The notes beneath the pieces are model-generated. The model was not told where the DNA came from, made no database searches, and worked only from the letters and a program-made list of their open reading frames with translations. Below, in pieces: positions 47,677-55,945 of a stretch of 64,000 nucleotides of DNA. The stretch is from Blastocatellia bacterium (lineage in GTDB: Bacteria; Acidobacteriota; Blastocatellia; UBA7656), in the NCBI GenBank assembly GCA_035275065.1, contig DATENM010000002.1:1-64000 (forward strand), read 5' to 3'. A program made the position numbers and the translations under genes. Every line of letters begins with the position of its first letter. The stretch's first letter is position 1.

Positions 47677-48606
47677 ATGTCATCACTACAGCGATACTTT
47701 CTCTCGCCGCAAGCGCCGCCGACGGCTGCCGGCTTCATTGACGATTCCTTCACAGTAGTTGATCTGCGCCGCGCCCGTCACGGATTCGCGCTCTCGGCCA
47801 GTGCCGTGTCGCAACTGCCGCCGGACGTGATGAAGCCGTCGTTTGACGAGCTGAATATCCTGAACATTGCAGAGCTGGTAGAGATCATCAAAGAAACTGC
47901 CGAAGCTGCCGGGCTGATGCGCAAGAAGCGATGGTCGGTCGCCTTGCCCGACTCGACGGCGCGCTCGTTTGTCGTGCCGCTTGAATCGAAGCCGGGGAGC
48001 CGCGCCGAACTCAACGAAGTGCTGGCATGGAAAATTGAGCGCCTGGTCGCCGCCCCGGCAACCGAGTTGCGCATCTCGCGCCAACGCATCAGCCCGCTGG
48101 CCGGGCAGGAGCGTTATGTCTTAACCGTGGCGCGCGAGGAAGTCATCGCACAGTACGAAGAGATTTTCGGGCAACTCCGGTGGACGGCGGGGTTGATGTT
48201 GCCGCGCCACCTCGGCGAGGCGCAATGGCTGGCATGGGATAAAGCGCCCGGCGACAAGCTGCTGGTGTCCGCGAACCGCCAGGGATTCACATCGCTGGTC
48301 ATGCGCAATGGCGAGCCGTTGCTGGTGCGCAGTTATCAGTGCGAGCCCGAAGCGACCGCCGACGAATTGCACCGCTTCGCGCTTTATTACCGCGACCGTC
48401 TGGCGACGAACGCCGGGCCGCTATCGGCCATGCTGGTGCTTGGACAGATCGATCTTGATGAAGCGCAACGCGCCGTCAGCGATGCCACCGAAAGCGAGCC
48501 GCGCCCGCTACGTGCTACAGAGTTCGGTTTCGACATGAATACCGACGCGATCCGCTTCGAGCATTTGGCCGGCGCGGCGGGACTGGCAACGATTGCCTGG
48601 CAGTGA
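47677..48606 (+). CDS. PilM/GspL-like actin-fold pilus assembly protein
   Basis: 309-aa cytoplasmic protein of the actin-like ATPase fold. The pattern ALPDSTARSFVVPLESKPGSRAELNEVLAWKIERL near 85-125 is the PilM block that precedes the PilN-binding groove; VAREEVIAQYEEIFGQL and FTSLVMRNGEPLLVRSYQ follow. It is shorter than full PilM and lacks a recognisable C-terminal ATPase pocket. It would link the motor to inner-membrane PilN/PilO, whose genes are not seen downstream. It is likely the last gene of the 40607-48606 cluster. The ribosome site CAGG is weak. Confidence 0.75.
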   Translation: MSSLQRYFLSPQAPPTAAGFIDDSFTVVDLRRARHGFALSASAVSQLPPDVMKPSFDELNILNIAELVEIIKETAEAAGLMRKKRWSVALPDSTARSFVVPLESKPGSRAELNEVLAWKIERLVAAPATELRISRQRISPLAGQERYVLTVAREEVIAQYEEIFGQLRWTAGLMLPRHLGEAQWLAWDKAPGDKLLVSANRQGFTSLVMRNGEPLLVRSYQCEPEATADELHRFALYYRDRLATNAGPLSAMLVLGQIDLDEAQRAVSDATESEPRPLRATEFGFDMNTDAIRFEHLAGAAGLATIAWQ

Positions 48607-48608
48607 AG

Positions 48609-48811
48609 AAGGGGCAGGAGGCGGTTCTCAGTCCCGTAGGGACGCGATGTTTATAGTTACCGACACCGAACAGGACGAAGCCCCGCAGGGGCGCAATGTT
48701 AGTATTGCGCCCCTGCGGGGCTTGAGTCTTTGAGCGCCGCGATAACTATAAACATCATGCTCCTATCGGAGCTTAGAGATCGCTGGCTTCCTATTTCCTG
48801 TTTCCTGCTTC
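48609..48811. repeat. Nested palindromic element E17
   Basis: Three levels are seen. The inner perfect 18-bp stem is GCCCCGCAGGGGCGCAAT (48680-48697) against 48704-48721. A middle pair is GATGTTTATAGTTA (48646-48659) and TAACTATAAACATC (48743-48756). The outer right arm has TTCCTGT/TTCCTGC heptads (48788-48811), with a poor GGCAGGAGGC match on the left. A CCCGTAGGGACG word marks the left shoulder and TCCTATCGGAGC the right. Confidence 0.8.
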
Positions 48812-48994
48812 CTAGCTGGATTTGCCGCGACCGCTGCCTGATTTCTTGCCGCCGCCCGATTCCTTGTTGACGGTTGCCCAGGCGCGGCGCTCGGCTTCTT
48901 TCTCAGAAACGCCGCGATCCTCGTAGCCCTCTTCGATATGCTCGGCCTGGCGCTTCTGCTTGTCTGTGTAAGCTCCCTTATCTCCCTTCGGCAT
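48812..48994 (-). CDS. Small KGD/KGG-type stress protein (annotated elsewhere as plasmid stabilization protein)
   Basis: 60-aa hydrophilic protein. The pattern MPKGDKGAYTDKQKRQAEHIEEGYEDRGVSEKEAERRAWATVN, then a Lys/Gly/Ser tail, is a widespread small family; GVSEKEAERRAWATVNK is its most constant part. Despite the plasmid stabilization label, no partitioning or toxin role is evident here. It is likely intrinsically disordered. AGGAGGG lies 5 bases before the ATG. Its neighbour across 300 bases is another low-complexity small protein, which suggests a stress or desiccation context. Confidence 0.85.
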   Translation of the reverse strand: MPKGDKGAYTDKQKRQAEHIEEGYEDRGVSEKEAERRAWATVNKESGGGKKSGSGRGKSS

Positions 48995-49293
48995 ACTTAC
49001 CCTCCTGTCTGATGTTCGTTCATCCTATGAATTGATTTGGAATGCTTACTGCGTCTCAACTTTCGGCATTCCTGTCTCACCTGATTAGGCAGCAAGCCCG
49101 ATGCCAGCTTGAGCCGCTGTACGCGGTCTCTAACTTCATTTCCTAAGAGTTTTAAGACATCCTAGCAAGCCACCGGCTTTGCAGCGCCGCCTGCATGATA
49201 ACGGTATGTGTATTGCTCAATAATAACTCGCGTCAATAGTTAAGCGGGCCGCGTGCCCGTAACCAGTACATCAACTAACCAGGGAGGACATCC
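48995..49293. other. Divergent regulatory region, no gene seen
   Basis: 299 bases between two small divergent genes. I see no ORF with a ribosome site. An AT-richer patch with ATTGCTCAATAATAACTCG at about 49212-49230 may hold the promoter of the plus-strand gene. GGAAT and GTCTC words near 49048-49080 could suit an alternative sigma factor, not established. Confidence 0.4.
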
Positions 49294-49596
49294 ATGTCAG
49301 CGAACAAAGATAATCTCGGATCACAGCAAGGCGGTCAGCAGGGCGGTCAGCAAGGGAATCAACAGGGTGGTCAACAAGGCGGCCAGCAAGGCGGTCAACA
49401 AGGTGGTCAACAAGGTGGCCAGCAAGGCGGTCAACAGGGTGGTCAACAGGGTGGTCAACAGGGTGGCCAACAAGGCGGCCAAAAGGGCGGCCAGAGTGGT
49501 CAGCAGGGTGGCCAGCAAGGAAGCCAGGGTGGTCAGCAAGGCAATCAGCAGGGTGGCCAGCAAGGCGGATCGGGTTCATCGTCCGGTAATCGTTAA
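49294..49596 (+). CDS. Low-complexity Gly-Gln repeat protein
   Basis: 100-aa protein made almost only of GGQQ units: about 20 tandem copies of a 12-base unit encoding Gly-Gln-Gln-Gly, ending in a Ser-rich tail with terminal Arg. A perfect GGGAGGA lies 9 bases before the ATG, and two strong neighbours on the DNA level (promoter gap before, terminator after) support expression. The alternation of GGT/GGC and CAA/CAG codons shows the array is not a fresh slippage product. It resembles GG-motif stress proteins such as YciG-type KGG proteins and hydrophilins; function unknown. The repeat makes it prone to copy-number change. Confidence 0.7.
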   Translation: MSANKDNLGSQQGGQQGGQQGNQQGGQQGGQQGGQQGGQQGGQQGGQQGGQQGGQQGGQQGGQKGGQSGQQGGQQGSQGGQQGNQQGGQQGGSGSSSGNR

Positions 49597-49625
49597 TCTA
49601 ATAACCGGGCTTTAGCCCGCGCATG

Positions 49626-49692
49626 AAAAAAAGTCAGGAGAAGATGCCGGCCCCGCCTGCGGCGGTGGCAGTCATTTTCTCCTGACTTTTTT
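49626..49692. terminator. Bidirectional intrinsic terminator
   Basis: The A-tract and GTCAGGAGAA arm (49626-49642) pair with TTCTCCTGAC and a T-tract (49677-49692), giving a stem flanked by A7 and T6. It separates the convergent genes ending at 49596 and 49699. The 34-base loop holds a GC-rich mini-stem. Confidence 0.85.
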
Positions 49693-49698
49693 GGTGGC

Positions 49699-52600
49699 TC
49701 ATTGATTGCGCGGCTTGCCTATCCAGACTGACGTTGCCGCCGCCGGCCCGACCGCGCTGCCAACGCCAACGCCATAAAGCTCAACCGACATGGCGAACTT
49801 CTTTTTCGACACCAGCCCGAGGATCAAGCGCACGTCCGCCGATTCGCCGGGCGCAAGCTGCTTATCTTCGCCCACGTCTACGACCTGCCGCGCGCCTTCT
49901 CCGGGCGGTGTTTGCGGGTCGCGCGTCAGCAGCACATGGCTGCGGTTTAGATCAGCGATGCGCAGGAATGGGCTGGCGATGGCGACGCTGCCGCGATTGG
50001 TAATTCGCAGGTTCATCACCAGGCGCAACGCGCCGCTGGTCGCTTGCCCCGCGCTATTATCCATCCAATCGATGTCCTGTTTTTCCGAAGCGACCAGGCT
50101 GATCGCGACGTTGGCGCCGACGTTCGCGCCGATGGTGAAGTCGGCGCGGCTGTCGCCATAAATCGCATTGCCAAAGCTGCCTTCAATCGCCACCAGGCGC
50201 AACCGCGCCGTCGTTGTCGCCACCTTGGGTATCGTCAGACTGTACTTTTCGAGGTTGCCCGCAATGTCTTCCACAAGCTGCGTAAAGCTTATGCCGCCAT
50301 CGGTCGAGAAGTAGAGTTGCTGCTTCACAGGCTGAAAGCCAGCCTGACGGGGCAGCGTCCAGGTGACCGCGAATGGCTCGCCCGCGACCAGCCGCTCGCC
50401 GCCGCCCGGCGAGGCGATGACCAGATTGGGAATGTCACCGGCCAGCGTCGGCGCCATCTGGTGAATCGCGTCCGTGCCGCCCTCTGTGCCTGCGCCACCG
50501 GCCTCTTCATAAGCCGCCCACGCCCCCGTGCCGGTCGCATAAGCGGCGACCGTCGCCGGCTCGGCGTCGAGATTGAAGCCCGCCATGTCCGTAGCGTCAA
50601 CATAGAGCCGCCAGGGGCTCGTCAAGTTTTCGTCCTGCGTGATGACCGTCTCGCCGGTCCAGGTGTCGTTGTCGTAAGCGGTCTTCTGCCAGCCTTCGCC
50701 CGGCGTCGTGGCGATTAGCGTCAACTCGTCGCGCTTCCCATCACGGCCCAGAGTGGAGCGCGGCGGCAGGGCTGTGCGCATGCCCTTCGAGAATTGTAAT
50801 CGAACCTGCAAAGGCCCCGGCGCGATGCCGGGAAAGCGCGTGTCGGTGACCAGCTGCCGCGCGCCCGCTGTGCCGTCGGCGGGCTGCACCCAGTGCGCCG
50901 CATAGACGAGCTTCGAGAAGCCGCCGTCGGAGCCGATGCTATAGGCTTTGATCGATTCGAGAATTGGCGGCCCGGCGGCCCAATTCAGGATGGGACGGAG
51001 GCCAGCCCAGTTCTCGGCGTTGGTTTCGCCGATCTGCTCTTCGGGCACCGCAAAGTCGCAGCAGGTCGGGCGCATCTCGATGGTCAACGGCACGGCGACG
51101 CGGCTGGCACCGTAGGCGAAATCGGTAGACGAGCCGGTCACCTGATAGAGGTCAACCGAAGCCTCCGGCTGATAGAGCCTGCCGCTCGTCTTCTTAATCT
51201 CGGCGCTCACCTGCTGCGCCAGTTGTGCCTGCAACGCGCCATCGGGCGCGGCATCGTGCTGATAGCCCCACGGATAAAGAATCAACTGCGCGAAGTTGTG
51301 ATAATCAAGCTCGGCGCGAAAGTGGCGATTGGGATCACGGATGAGCGCCTGCATGGCTTTGATCTCAGGCTCGCTGGTCGCCTGCGGGCCGCGATAGATT
51401 TCGACGTTCGCCGGGTCATCGCTGGCGCCGACGTCGTCTTGCAGGCAGCTCTTGTCCGCCGAGCAGTAGTCCCCGCACGGCGTGTCGCCGCGCAGTCGCC
51501 ACTGGTAATCATAGTTACGATTCAAGTCAACGCCGACCGTCGAGGCGCACGGGCTGAGCGTGATCGGGCGGCGGTTCTTGCGCCACATTCGCGTGCCGTC
51601 GCTGATCGTCGCAGAGCCGCTCTGGCTGTAGACCAGGCCATCAGGGTTGACGATAGGAACGATCCAGATTTGCAGATGATCTACGGCCTGACGCACGCCG
51701 CTGTCGCTCGCATATTGATTGATGAGCTGATTGGCGAAGTAGACGGGCGATTCGACCGATATCCACTCGCGGGCGTGGTGACAGCCGGTAATCAGCACAT
51801 CGGGCTTACTCGTATTGTCGGCGGCGGCATCGCGGGTGATCTTGAGCGCGAAAATCTCGCGCCCTTCGTAGCTCTGGCCAATGCGGACGTAAGCCGCCAG
51901 ATCAGGGTGCGCCGCCGCCAGCGCCTTGAATTCGTTCTGCGTCTGCTCGTAGGTGTGATAATGGTCGCCGGCGGCCTGTGTGCGCATGTTAGCCGTTTTG
52001 TCGTTCGGGTTGCGCGGCCCGAAGCTGAAGGCTTCGCCGAAAAGCCGCGGCGCGAGCATCGAAAATTCTTCGGTCGTGTAGAAGCCCGCAAGCTGAAAGC
52101 CGCGCCCCGTGTACTGCGCTTCGACGTGCGCGTCAATCGCTTGCCGCGAGCCGTCGGTCGAGAAAACGTCAAGATAAGCGATGAGCGCGCCGCGCCGCAT
52201 CAACAGATTTTCGCGGTCGCCGAGCCAGGCCGCGTTGCCGGTTGCCGGCGCGGCTGACTTGCTGAGATCGATCACCGCAACGCGCACCTGTGTGGCGCGC
52301 TCGGCCTCATCGCTTTGATAAGCCGGCGTCACGGCGCGCGCCGCCGGGTCGCCCTGCTTGCGGGCTTGCTGCCAATCGGCGACCGAATCGAAGAGTACTT
52401 CGGCGCTCAGGCCCTGACGCGCCAGGCGCTCGACCAGGTAAGGTGGCGCGGCGATGACGGTCTCTGAAGGGGCTGCGGACCAGATATGAAACTCAAGGCC
52501 GTACAGACCGGCGACCTGGGCGATGGTATCAGGAGTGGCGCGGACGCGGACGACCTGCGGGACGAATTCGTTGCGCGCCAGCTTCGATTGCACTCCTTGA

Positions 52601-52896
52601 AAGGCGCGCCATGCCGCTTTCTGCAACCGCGCGTCCGGATGCTGCAAAGCGGTGCGCCACGTCGCGTAAGCGCCCGGCTCGTCCATCTCGGCAAGCTCCG
52701 CGAGCGCCGCATGGAACTCGTCGGCGCGCGCCGACCCGAGCCGCGCTTCAAGCTGCGCGCGCCGCGCCTGACGATTGCCGTTGTCGCGCAAGGCGGCTGA
52801 AACGCGCGGCGGCAGGCTGGCGCTCACGAGCAAGAAAGCCGATAGGATGATGATCAATGACAGGATCGCCAGGCGTGTGGCGGCACGACACTTCAA
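49699..52896 (-). CDS. Secreted M14 zinc carboxypeptidase with long N-terminal and C-terminal extensions
   Basis: 1065-aa exported metallopeptidase. The signal peptide (AILSLIIILSAFLLVSA) leads to about 290 residues of unassigned sequence. The M14 domain has CHHAREWIS (first zinc His and Glu) near 380, WIVPIVNPDGLVYS, NRNYDYQW, DYHNFAQL (third zinc His) near 535 and TIEMRP (catalytic Glu) near 627. All key residues are present, so it should be active. The distal part has beta-sandwich-like blocks with a CARDB-like end (VAISLVASEKQDIDW to the C-terminus). The TTG at 52896 is chosen because GAGGGA precedes it and the signal peptide follows. Confidence 0.88.
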   Translation of the reverse strand: MKCRAATRLAILSLIIILSAFLLVSASLPPRVSAALRDNGNRQARRAQLEARLGSARADEFHAALAELAEMDEPGAYATWRTALQHPDARLQKAAWRAFQGVQSKLARNEFVPQVVRVRATPDTIAQVAGLYGLEFHIWSAAPSETVIAAPPYLVERLARQGLSAEVLFDSVADWQQARKQGDPAARAVTPAYQSDEAERATQVRVAVIDLSKSAAPATGNAAWLGDRENLLMRRGALIAYLDVFSTDGSRQAIDAHVEAQYTGRGFQLAGFYTTEEFSMLAPRLFGEAFSFGPRNPNDKTANMRTQAAGDHYHTYEQTQNEFKALAAAHPDLAAYVRIGQSYEGREIFALKITRDAAADNTSKPDVLITGCHHAREWISVESPVYFANQLINQYASDSGVRQAVDHLQIWIVPIVNPDGLVYSQSGSATISDGTRMWRKNRRPITLSPCASTVGVDLNRNYDYQWRLRGDTPCGDYCSADKSCLQDDVGASDDPANVEIYRGPQATSEPEIKAMQALIRDPNRHFRAELDYHNFAQLILYPWGYQHDAAPDGALQAQLAQQVSAEIKKTSGRLYQPEASVDLYQVTGSSTDFAYGASRVAVPLTIEMRPTCCDFAVPEEQIGETNAENWAGLRPILNWAAGPPILESIKAYSIGSDGGFSKLVYAAHWVQPADGTAGARQLVTDTRFPGIAPGPLQVRLQFSKGMRTALPPRSTLGRDGKRDELTLIATTPGEGWQKTAYDNDTWTGETVITQDENLTSPWRLYVDATDMAGFNLDAEPATVAAYATGTGAWAAYEEAGGAGTEGGTDAIHQMAPTLAGDIPNLVIASPGGGERLVAGEPFAVTWTLPRQAGFQPVKQQLYFSTDGGISFTQLVEDIAGNLEKYSLTIPKVATTTARLRLVAIEGSFGNAIYGDSRADFTIGANVGANVAISLVASEKQDIDWMDNSAGQATSGALRLVMNLRITNRGSVAIASPFLRIADLNRSHVLLTRDPQTPPGEGARQVVDVGEDKQLAPGESADVRLILGLVSKKKFAMSVELYGVGVGSAVGPAAATSVWIGKPRNQ

Positions 52897-52995
52897 CGCA
52901 TTTCCCTCTGATTTGATAATGAACCGATTTCCACTTAAAGGGGGCGGCGTGGTTAAGCGTAGCAGAACCAACAGACAACTTGCCAGTCAGGCAGT

Positions 52996-53030
52996 AAAAA
53001 AGCCACGACAGCAAGGCCGCCGTGGCTTTT
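52996..53030. terminator. Intrinsic terminator between minus-strand genes
   Basis: AAAAAGCCACG pairs with CGTGGCTTTT around a short GC loop. On the minus strand it lies 22 bases after the stop of the gene ending at 53052 and is followed by a T-run, so it terminates that gene. Confidence 0.8.
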
Positions 53031-53051
53031 GACTTTCTTCAACGAACCGGT

Positions 53052-54314
53052 TCAGGGCCGGCGCCGCCGGGCCGGCTTCTCCGGCTCGACCTGCTGTTGC
53101 TTCTTCAAATCATCAAGCACCGCTTTCACTTCGGCGACGTGCTTGTCGGTGGGCGGCGCTTTGGCGACAAAGTCTGCCAGATAGTTAGCGCCCTCCTGCA
53201 CTTTGGCTTTTTCGCCCGTAGCTACCAGCGTCAGGCCGAGCCCGAACAGCGCATCGACATTATTGGGGTCGGTAGCAAGGATGGCTTTGTAGGCGGCTGT
53301 GGCCTCGTCCGTGCGCCCGGAGTTAAAGTACATCTTGGCCTTCATCACGTCCCACTTGCCTTTGTTGGCCGGCGTGTCGAGCGTCTCCGCCTGATCGATG
53401 GCCTTCACCGTGTCATCAATGACCGTGGTGTCGCTATACATTTCCACCAGCAGCGCGGCATTCTTGGCCAGGATGCCGTAGTAAATTAGCAGCTCGTTGT
53501 TGATGTTGGCGTCGTCGGTCGCCGGCACCTGCGCGCCGAAGGCGATGGCCCGCTTGGCCGACTCATAGCCTTTCTGGAAGTGCGTCTTGGCGACGTCCTT
53601 CTGCTTCTTGTTGAAGAGGTCGGCGCCCAACTGGTAATGGGTTTCGGCGAGCTGGGCGTTCGACTTGTGCGCCACCTCGACGAAAGCTTTGTGCTTGCCG
53701 GGATCAACCGCCGCCGCCTGCTCGAATTCGGCAATCGCGCCTTCGTAGTTGTTCGCCGTCTTCAACTCGGCGCCCGCCTTGAAATGCTTGATTGCCTCGT
53801 CGAGATTGGCCTGTAATGCTTGCGTTTCTTTGTTCTTCTCAGCGCGCTCTTTGTTAGCGGCTTCCGCCTTGGCGCGGTCGGCAGCCGAAGGCTGCGGGGC
53901 GGCTGACGTGGGGCTGACGCCGCTGCCTTTCATCGCCGCCAGCACCTGCTCGTAGGTCGGCACGGTGCCGTCGCCGGGGTCGAGCGTGAAATCGAGCACC
54001 GGCACCTGGCTGACCTTGATGCCCGTCTGCCAGGTCGGCGCCGCGCCGGGGCCGGAAACGACAAAGATGTAAGTTCCCTGAACCGGAATGCCGAGGCGGA
54101 TGTAACGGCCATTCTTGTCGGCCTTGACCGGGTAAGAGCCTTTAATGTCCGTGCGGTAAATATCAACCTGCGCGCCGGGAAGCGGCTTCGCCGAGCCGTC
54201 CGCCGCTTTCAGCTTGATGGTGCCTTCAATCTGCGCCGTCTGGGCACTCGCTGCCAGCGCCAGCAGCATAGTCAACGCCGCAAGCAGCGCCGTTCTTTTC
54301 AACATGGTAAACAT
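53052..54314 (-). CDS. Exported TPR protein with N-terminal carboxypeptidase-regulatory-like domain
   Basis: 420-aa protein. The signal peptide (LLAALTMLLALAASAQ) is followed by a beta-sandwich at about 27-110 (IEGTIKLKAADGSAKPLPGAQVDIYRTD, NGRYIRLGIPVQGTYIFVV) of the CarboxypepD_reg type, a charged coiled-coil linker (ADRAKAEAANKERAEKN), and about five TPR units (NYEGAIAEFEQAAAVDPGKHKAF, NNVDALFGLGLTLVATGEKAKV). The tail is basic. GGAGGG precedes the ATG. It shares its first domain type with the TonB receptor at 6048. The role is probably scaffolding in the periplasm; the partner is unknown. Confidence 0.82.
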   Translation of the reverse strand: MFTMLKRTALLAALTMLLALAASAQTAQIEGTIKLKAADGSAKPLPGAQVDIYRTDIKGSYPVKADKNGRYIRLGIPVQGTYIFVVSGPGAAPTWQTGIKVSQVPVLDFTLDPGDGTVPTYEQVLAAMKGSGVSPTSAAPQPSAADRAKAEAANKERAEKNKETQALQANLDEAIKHFKAGAELKTANNYEGAIAEFEQAAAVDPGKHKAFVEVAHKSNAQLAETHYQLGADLFNKKQKDVAKTHFQKGYESAKRAIAFGAQVPATDDANINNELLIYYGILAKNAALLVEMYSDTTVIDDTVKAIDQAETLDTPANKGKWDVMKAKMYFNSGRTDEATAAYKAILATDPNNVDALFGLGLTLVATGEKAKVQEGANYLADFVAKAPPTDKHVAEVKAVLDDLKKQQQVEPEKPARRRRP

Positions 54315-54550
54315 CGGGAATCCCTCCGTAAAATCTGCCGGCTCACAAGCCAGGTCTTCGCCAAACTGAGATGCCAGTGGTGCAAGCGTCAGTTGGCAGA
54401 ACGATCATGAAAACATTCCAGCGTGAATGAATTAACGAAATCAATTAAGCCGTATAATCAGTGTATCGCAGCCATTCTTGGGGTGTCAACGCAACCGCCC
54501 GGCGCGGCGCGCCGCCGCGCCGGCGAGATTTGCAGTCCGCTCGACGAGGC

Positions 54551-55762
54551 TCAGGGAGCGCACGATTGATTGCAGAAGAAGGCCGTCACCGGCTTGCCCG
54601 CCGAGTCCGTAATCACCACATTGCCCGGCAAGCCGTTGCAGAATTTTTTCTTGGCGATAATACTCTGATACGTTCCCGCCACGGCGTCCAGCCCTTGCAT
54701 CTTCACTTTCTTCGGCGCGATGCCGCCAATCGTCATGGTCGAATTTGCCGGGTACTTGCCGCCGGTGATGAGCAGCGAAAACGCGCCCGCCGTATCGCGC
54801 TGCAATTCGCAGCGGTCAGCTAGCGGGATGCTGCCGGGGTCGCCGCCGCCGCTCGCCGTTTTGCAGGTCACCGTCACCTGTACGCCTTGCTCGTTGCCGA
54901 GCGGGCATGGCGTCGGCGTCCCCTGCGGCAGCGCCGTCAGGTTGCGACTGGTGCCGTTCGGCCCAGTCGCGTAAATCAAAAAGGTCTTGCCGGCATTGGC
55001 CGCGCCAAAGTCAAACAGCGCATCAATGACGCTTGTGTTGACGATTACAAAAGCTTTCGACTGCACCACGTTGGCCGGGTTGCCGCGCTCGACGGCAAAG
55101 ACCGCGGTGACGTTCGGCTTGCCGTCACTGAGCAGGAAGCACGAGCCCGGAACGATCAAGTTCTGCGGCACGGCACAATCGAGGCTCGAAGGCGAGGTCG
55201 AAATCACCACCGGCGCGCGCAGCCCTAAATCTATGGCCACGGTCTGCGTGATCGTGTAGGTGCCGAAGATGTTGTCATCGCCCGCGGTGATGGTCTGGCT
55301 GAAAACAACATTCGCCTTGCCGCCGCAACAGGCGAGCGGGAAGGGGGTGCCGGGCAGGGCAGGCCCGAGCGCCGGCAAGGTCGCTCGCACCAGCAGCGAG
55401 TTGACGATGGTGACGTCTTTGAGCGGAATCATCAGCTCGGGCACGCCGTCGGCGTTGGTGTCGCAGACGATGTTGATCGAGCCCGGAATAATAGTGCAAC
55501 CGACAAAGTTGAGCGTCACTTCGCACAGCGCGTTGATGATGCCGACGGTCGAGCGCGGCTCGGGCACCGGCTGATTCGGCGCAACCGTGAAGGGCTCAGG
55601 GATGATGACGGTCGCGGTGCCTTGCACTGCAACGGCAGCCGACACGGCGCGCGCGACCAGCGGGTTGGCCGAGCCTGCGGCCTGCGCTTGCCAACTGACG
55701 AGCGGCGCAAGCCCCGCCGCCATCGCCAATGAAAGCAGAATCAGTAAGAGCCTCTTCGCCAT
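54551..55762 (-). CDS. Secreted protein of unknown function, Cys-containing beta-rich
   Basis: 403-aa exported protein. The signal peptide (LLLILLSLAMAAGLAPLVSWQAQA) is followed by Ala/Val/Thr-rich beta sequence with scattered Cys pairs (LCEVTLNFVGC, LACCGGK, FCNGLPG, FFCNQSC at the end), suggesting disulfides outside the cytoplasm. SANPLVARAVSAAVAVQGTATVIIPEP opens the mature part. A segment near residue 350 (SLLITGGKYPANSTMTIGG) resembles IPT/TIG-like domains, weak evidence. GGGAAGGGAA lies before the ATG; a reading from 55852 is unlikely. The 236-base gap downstream of this region to 54314 has no gene I can support. Confidence 0.65.
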   Translation of the reverse strand: MAKRLLLILLSLAMAAGLAPLVSWQAQAAGSANPLVARAVSAAVAVQGTATVIIPEPFTVAPNQPVPEPRSTVGIINALCEVTLNFVGCTIIPGSINIVCDTNADGVPELMIPLKDVTIVNSLLVRATLPALGPALPGTPFPLACCGGKANVVFSQTITAGDDNIFGTYTITQTVAIDLGLRAPVVISTSPSSLDCAVPQNLIVPGSCFLLSDGKPNVTAVFAVERGNPANVVQSKAFVIVNTSVIDALFDFGAANAGKTFLIYATGPNGTSRNLTALPQGTPTPCPLGNEQGVQVTVTCKTASGGGDPGSIPLADRCELQRDTAGAFSLLITGGKYPANSTMTIGGIAPKKVKMQGLDAVAGTYQSIIAKKKFCNGLPGNVVITDSAGKPVTAFFCNQSCAP

Positions 55763-55945
55763 GATATTCCCTTCCCCTCGGCGCCACCTGGTTGTCGAAG
55801 TGTGGCGCACCCGCGGGCGCGATATTATTGCCGCACGGGCCGCGACATGCAAGCCGCCGGCTCGACCGATCAGCGCGCCGCTGTGACAAGCGGCGCGCTG
55901 ATGTGCTATTGATTATTCTGATAGGCGGCGTGGCGCAATTAGAAT

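Noticed and set aside
48812..48994. Plasmid stabilization or toxin-antitoxin role for the 60-aa protein
   Set aside because: The common database label has no support in the sequence: no toxin partner, no partition gene and no plasmid features.
49253..49615. Alternative-frame ORF over the GQQG gene
   Set aside because: All three frames of a 12-bp repeat stay open; only the 49294 frame has a proper ribosome site directly before its ATG.
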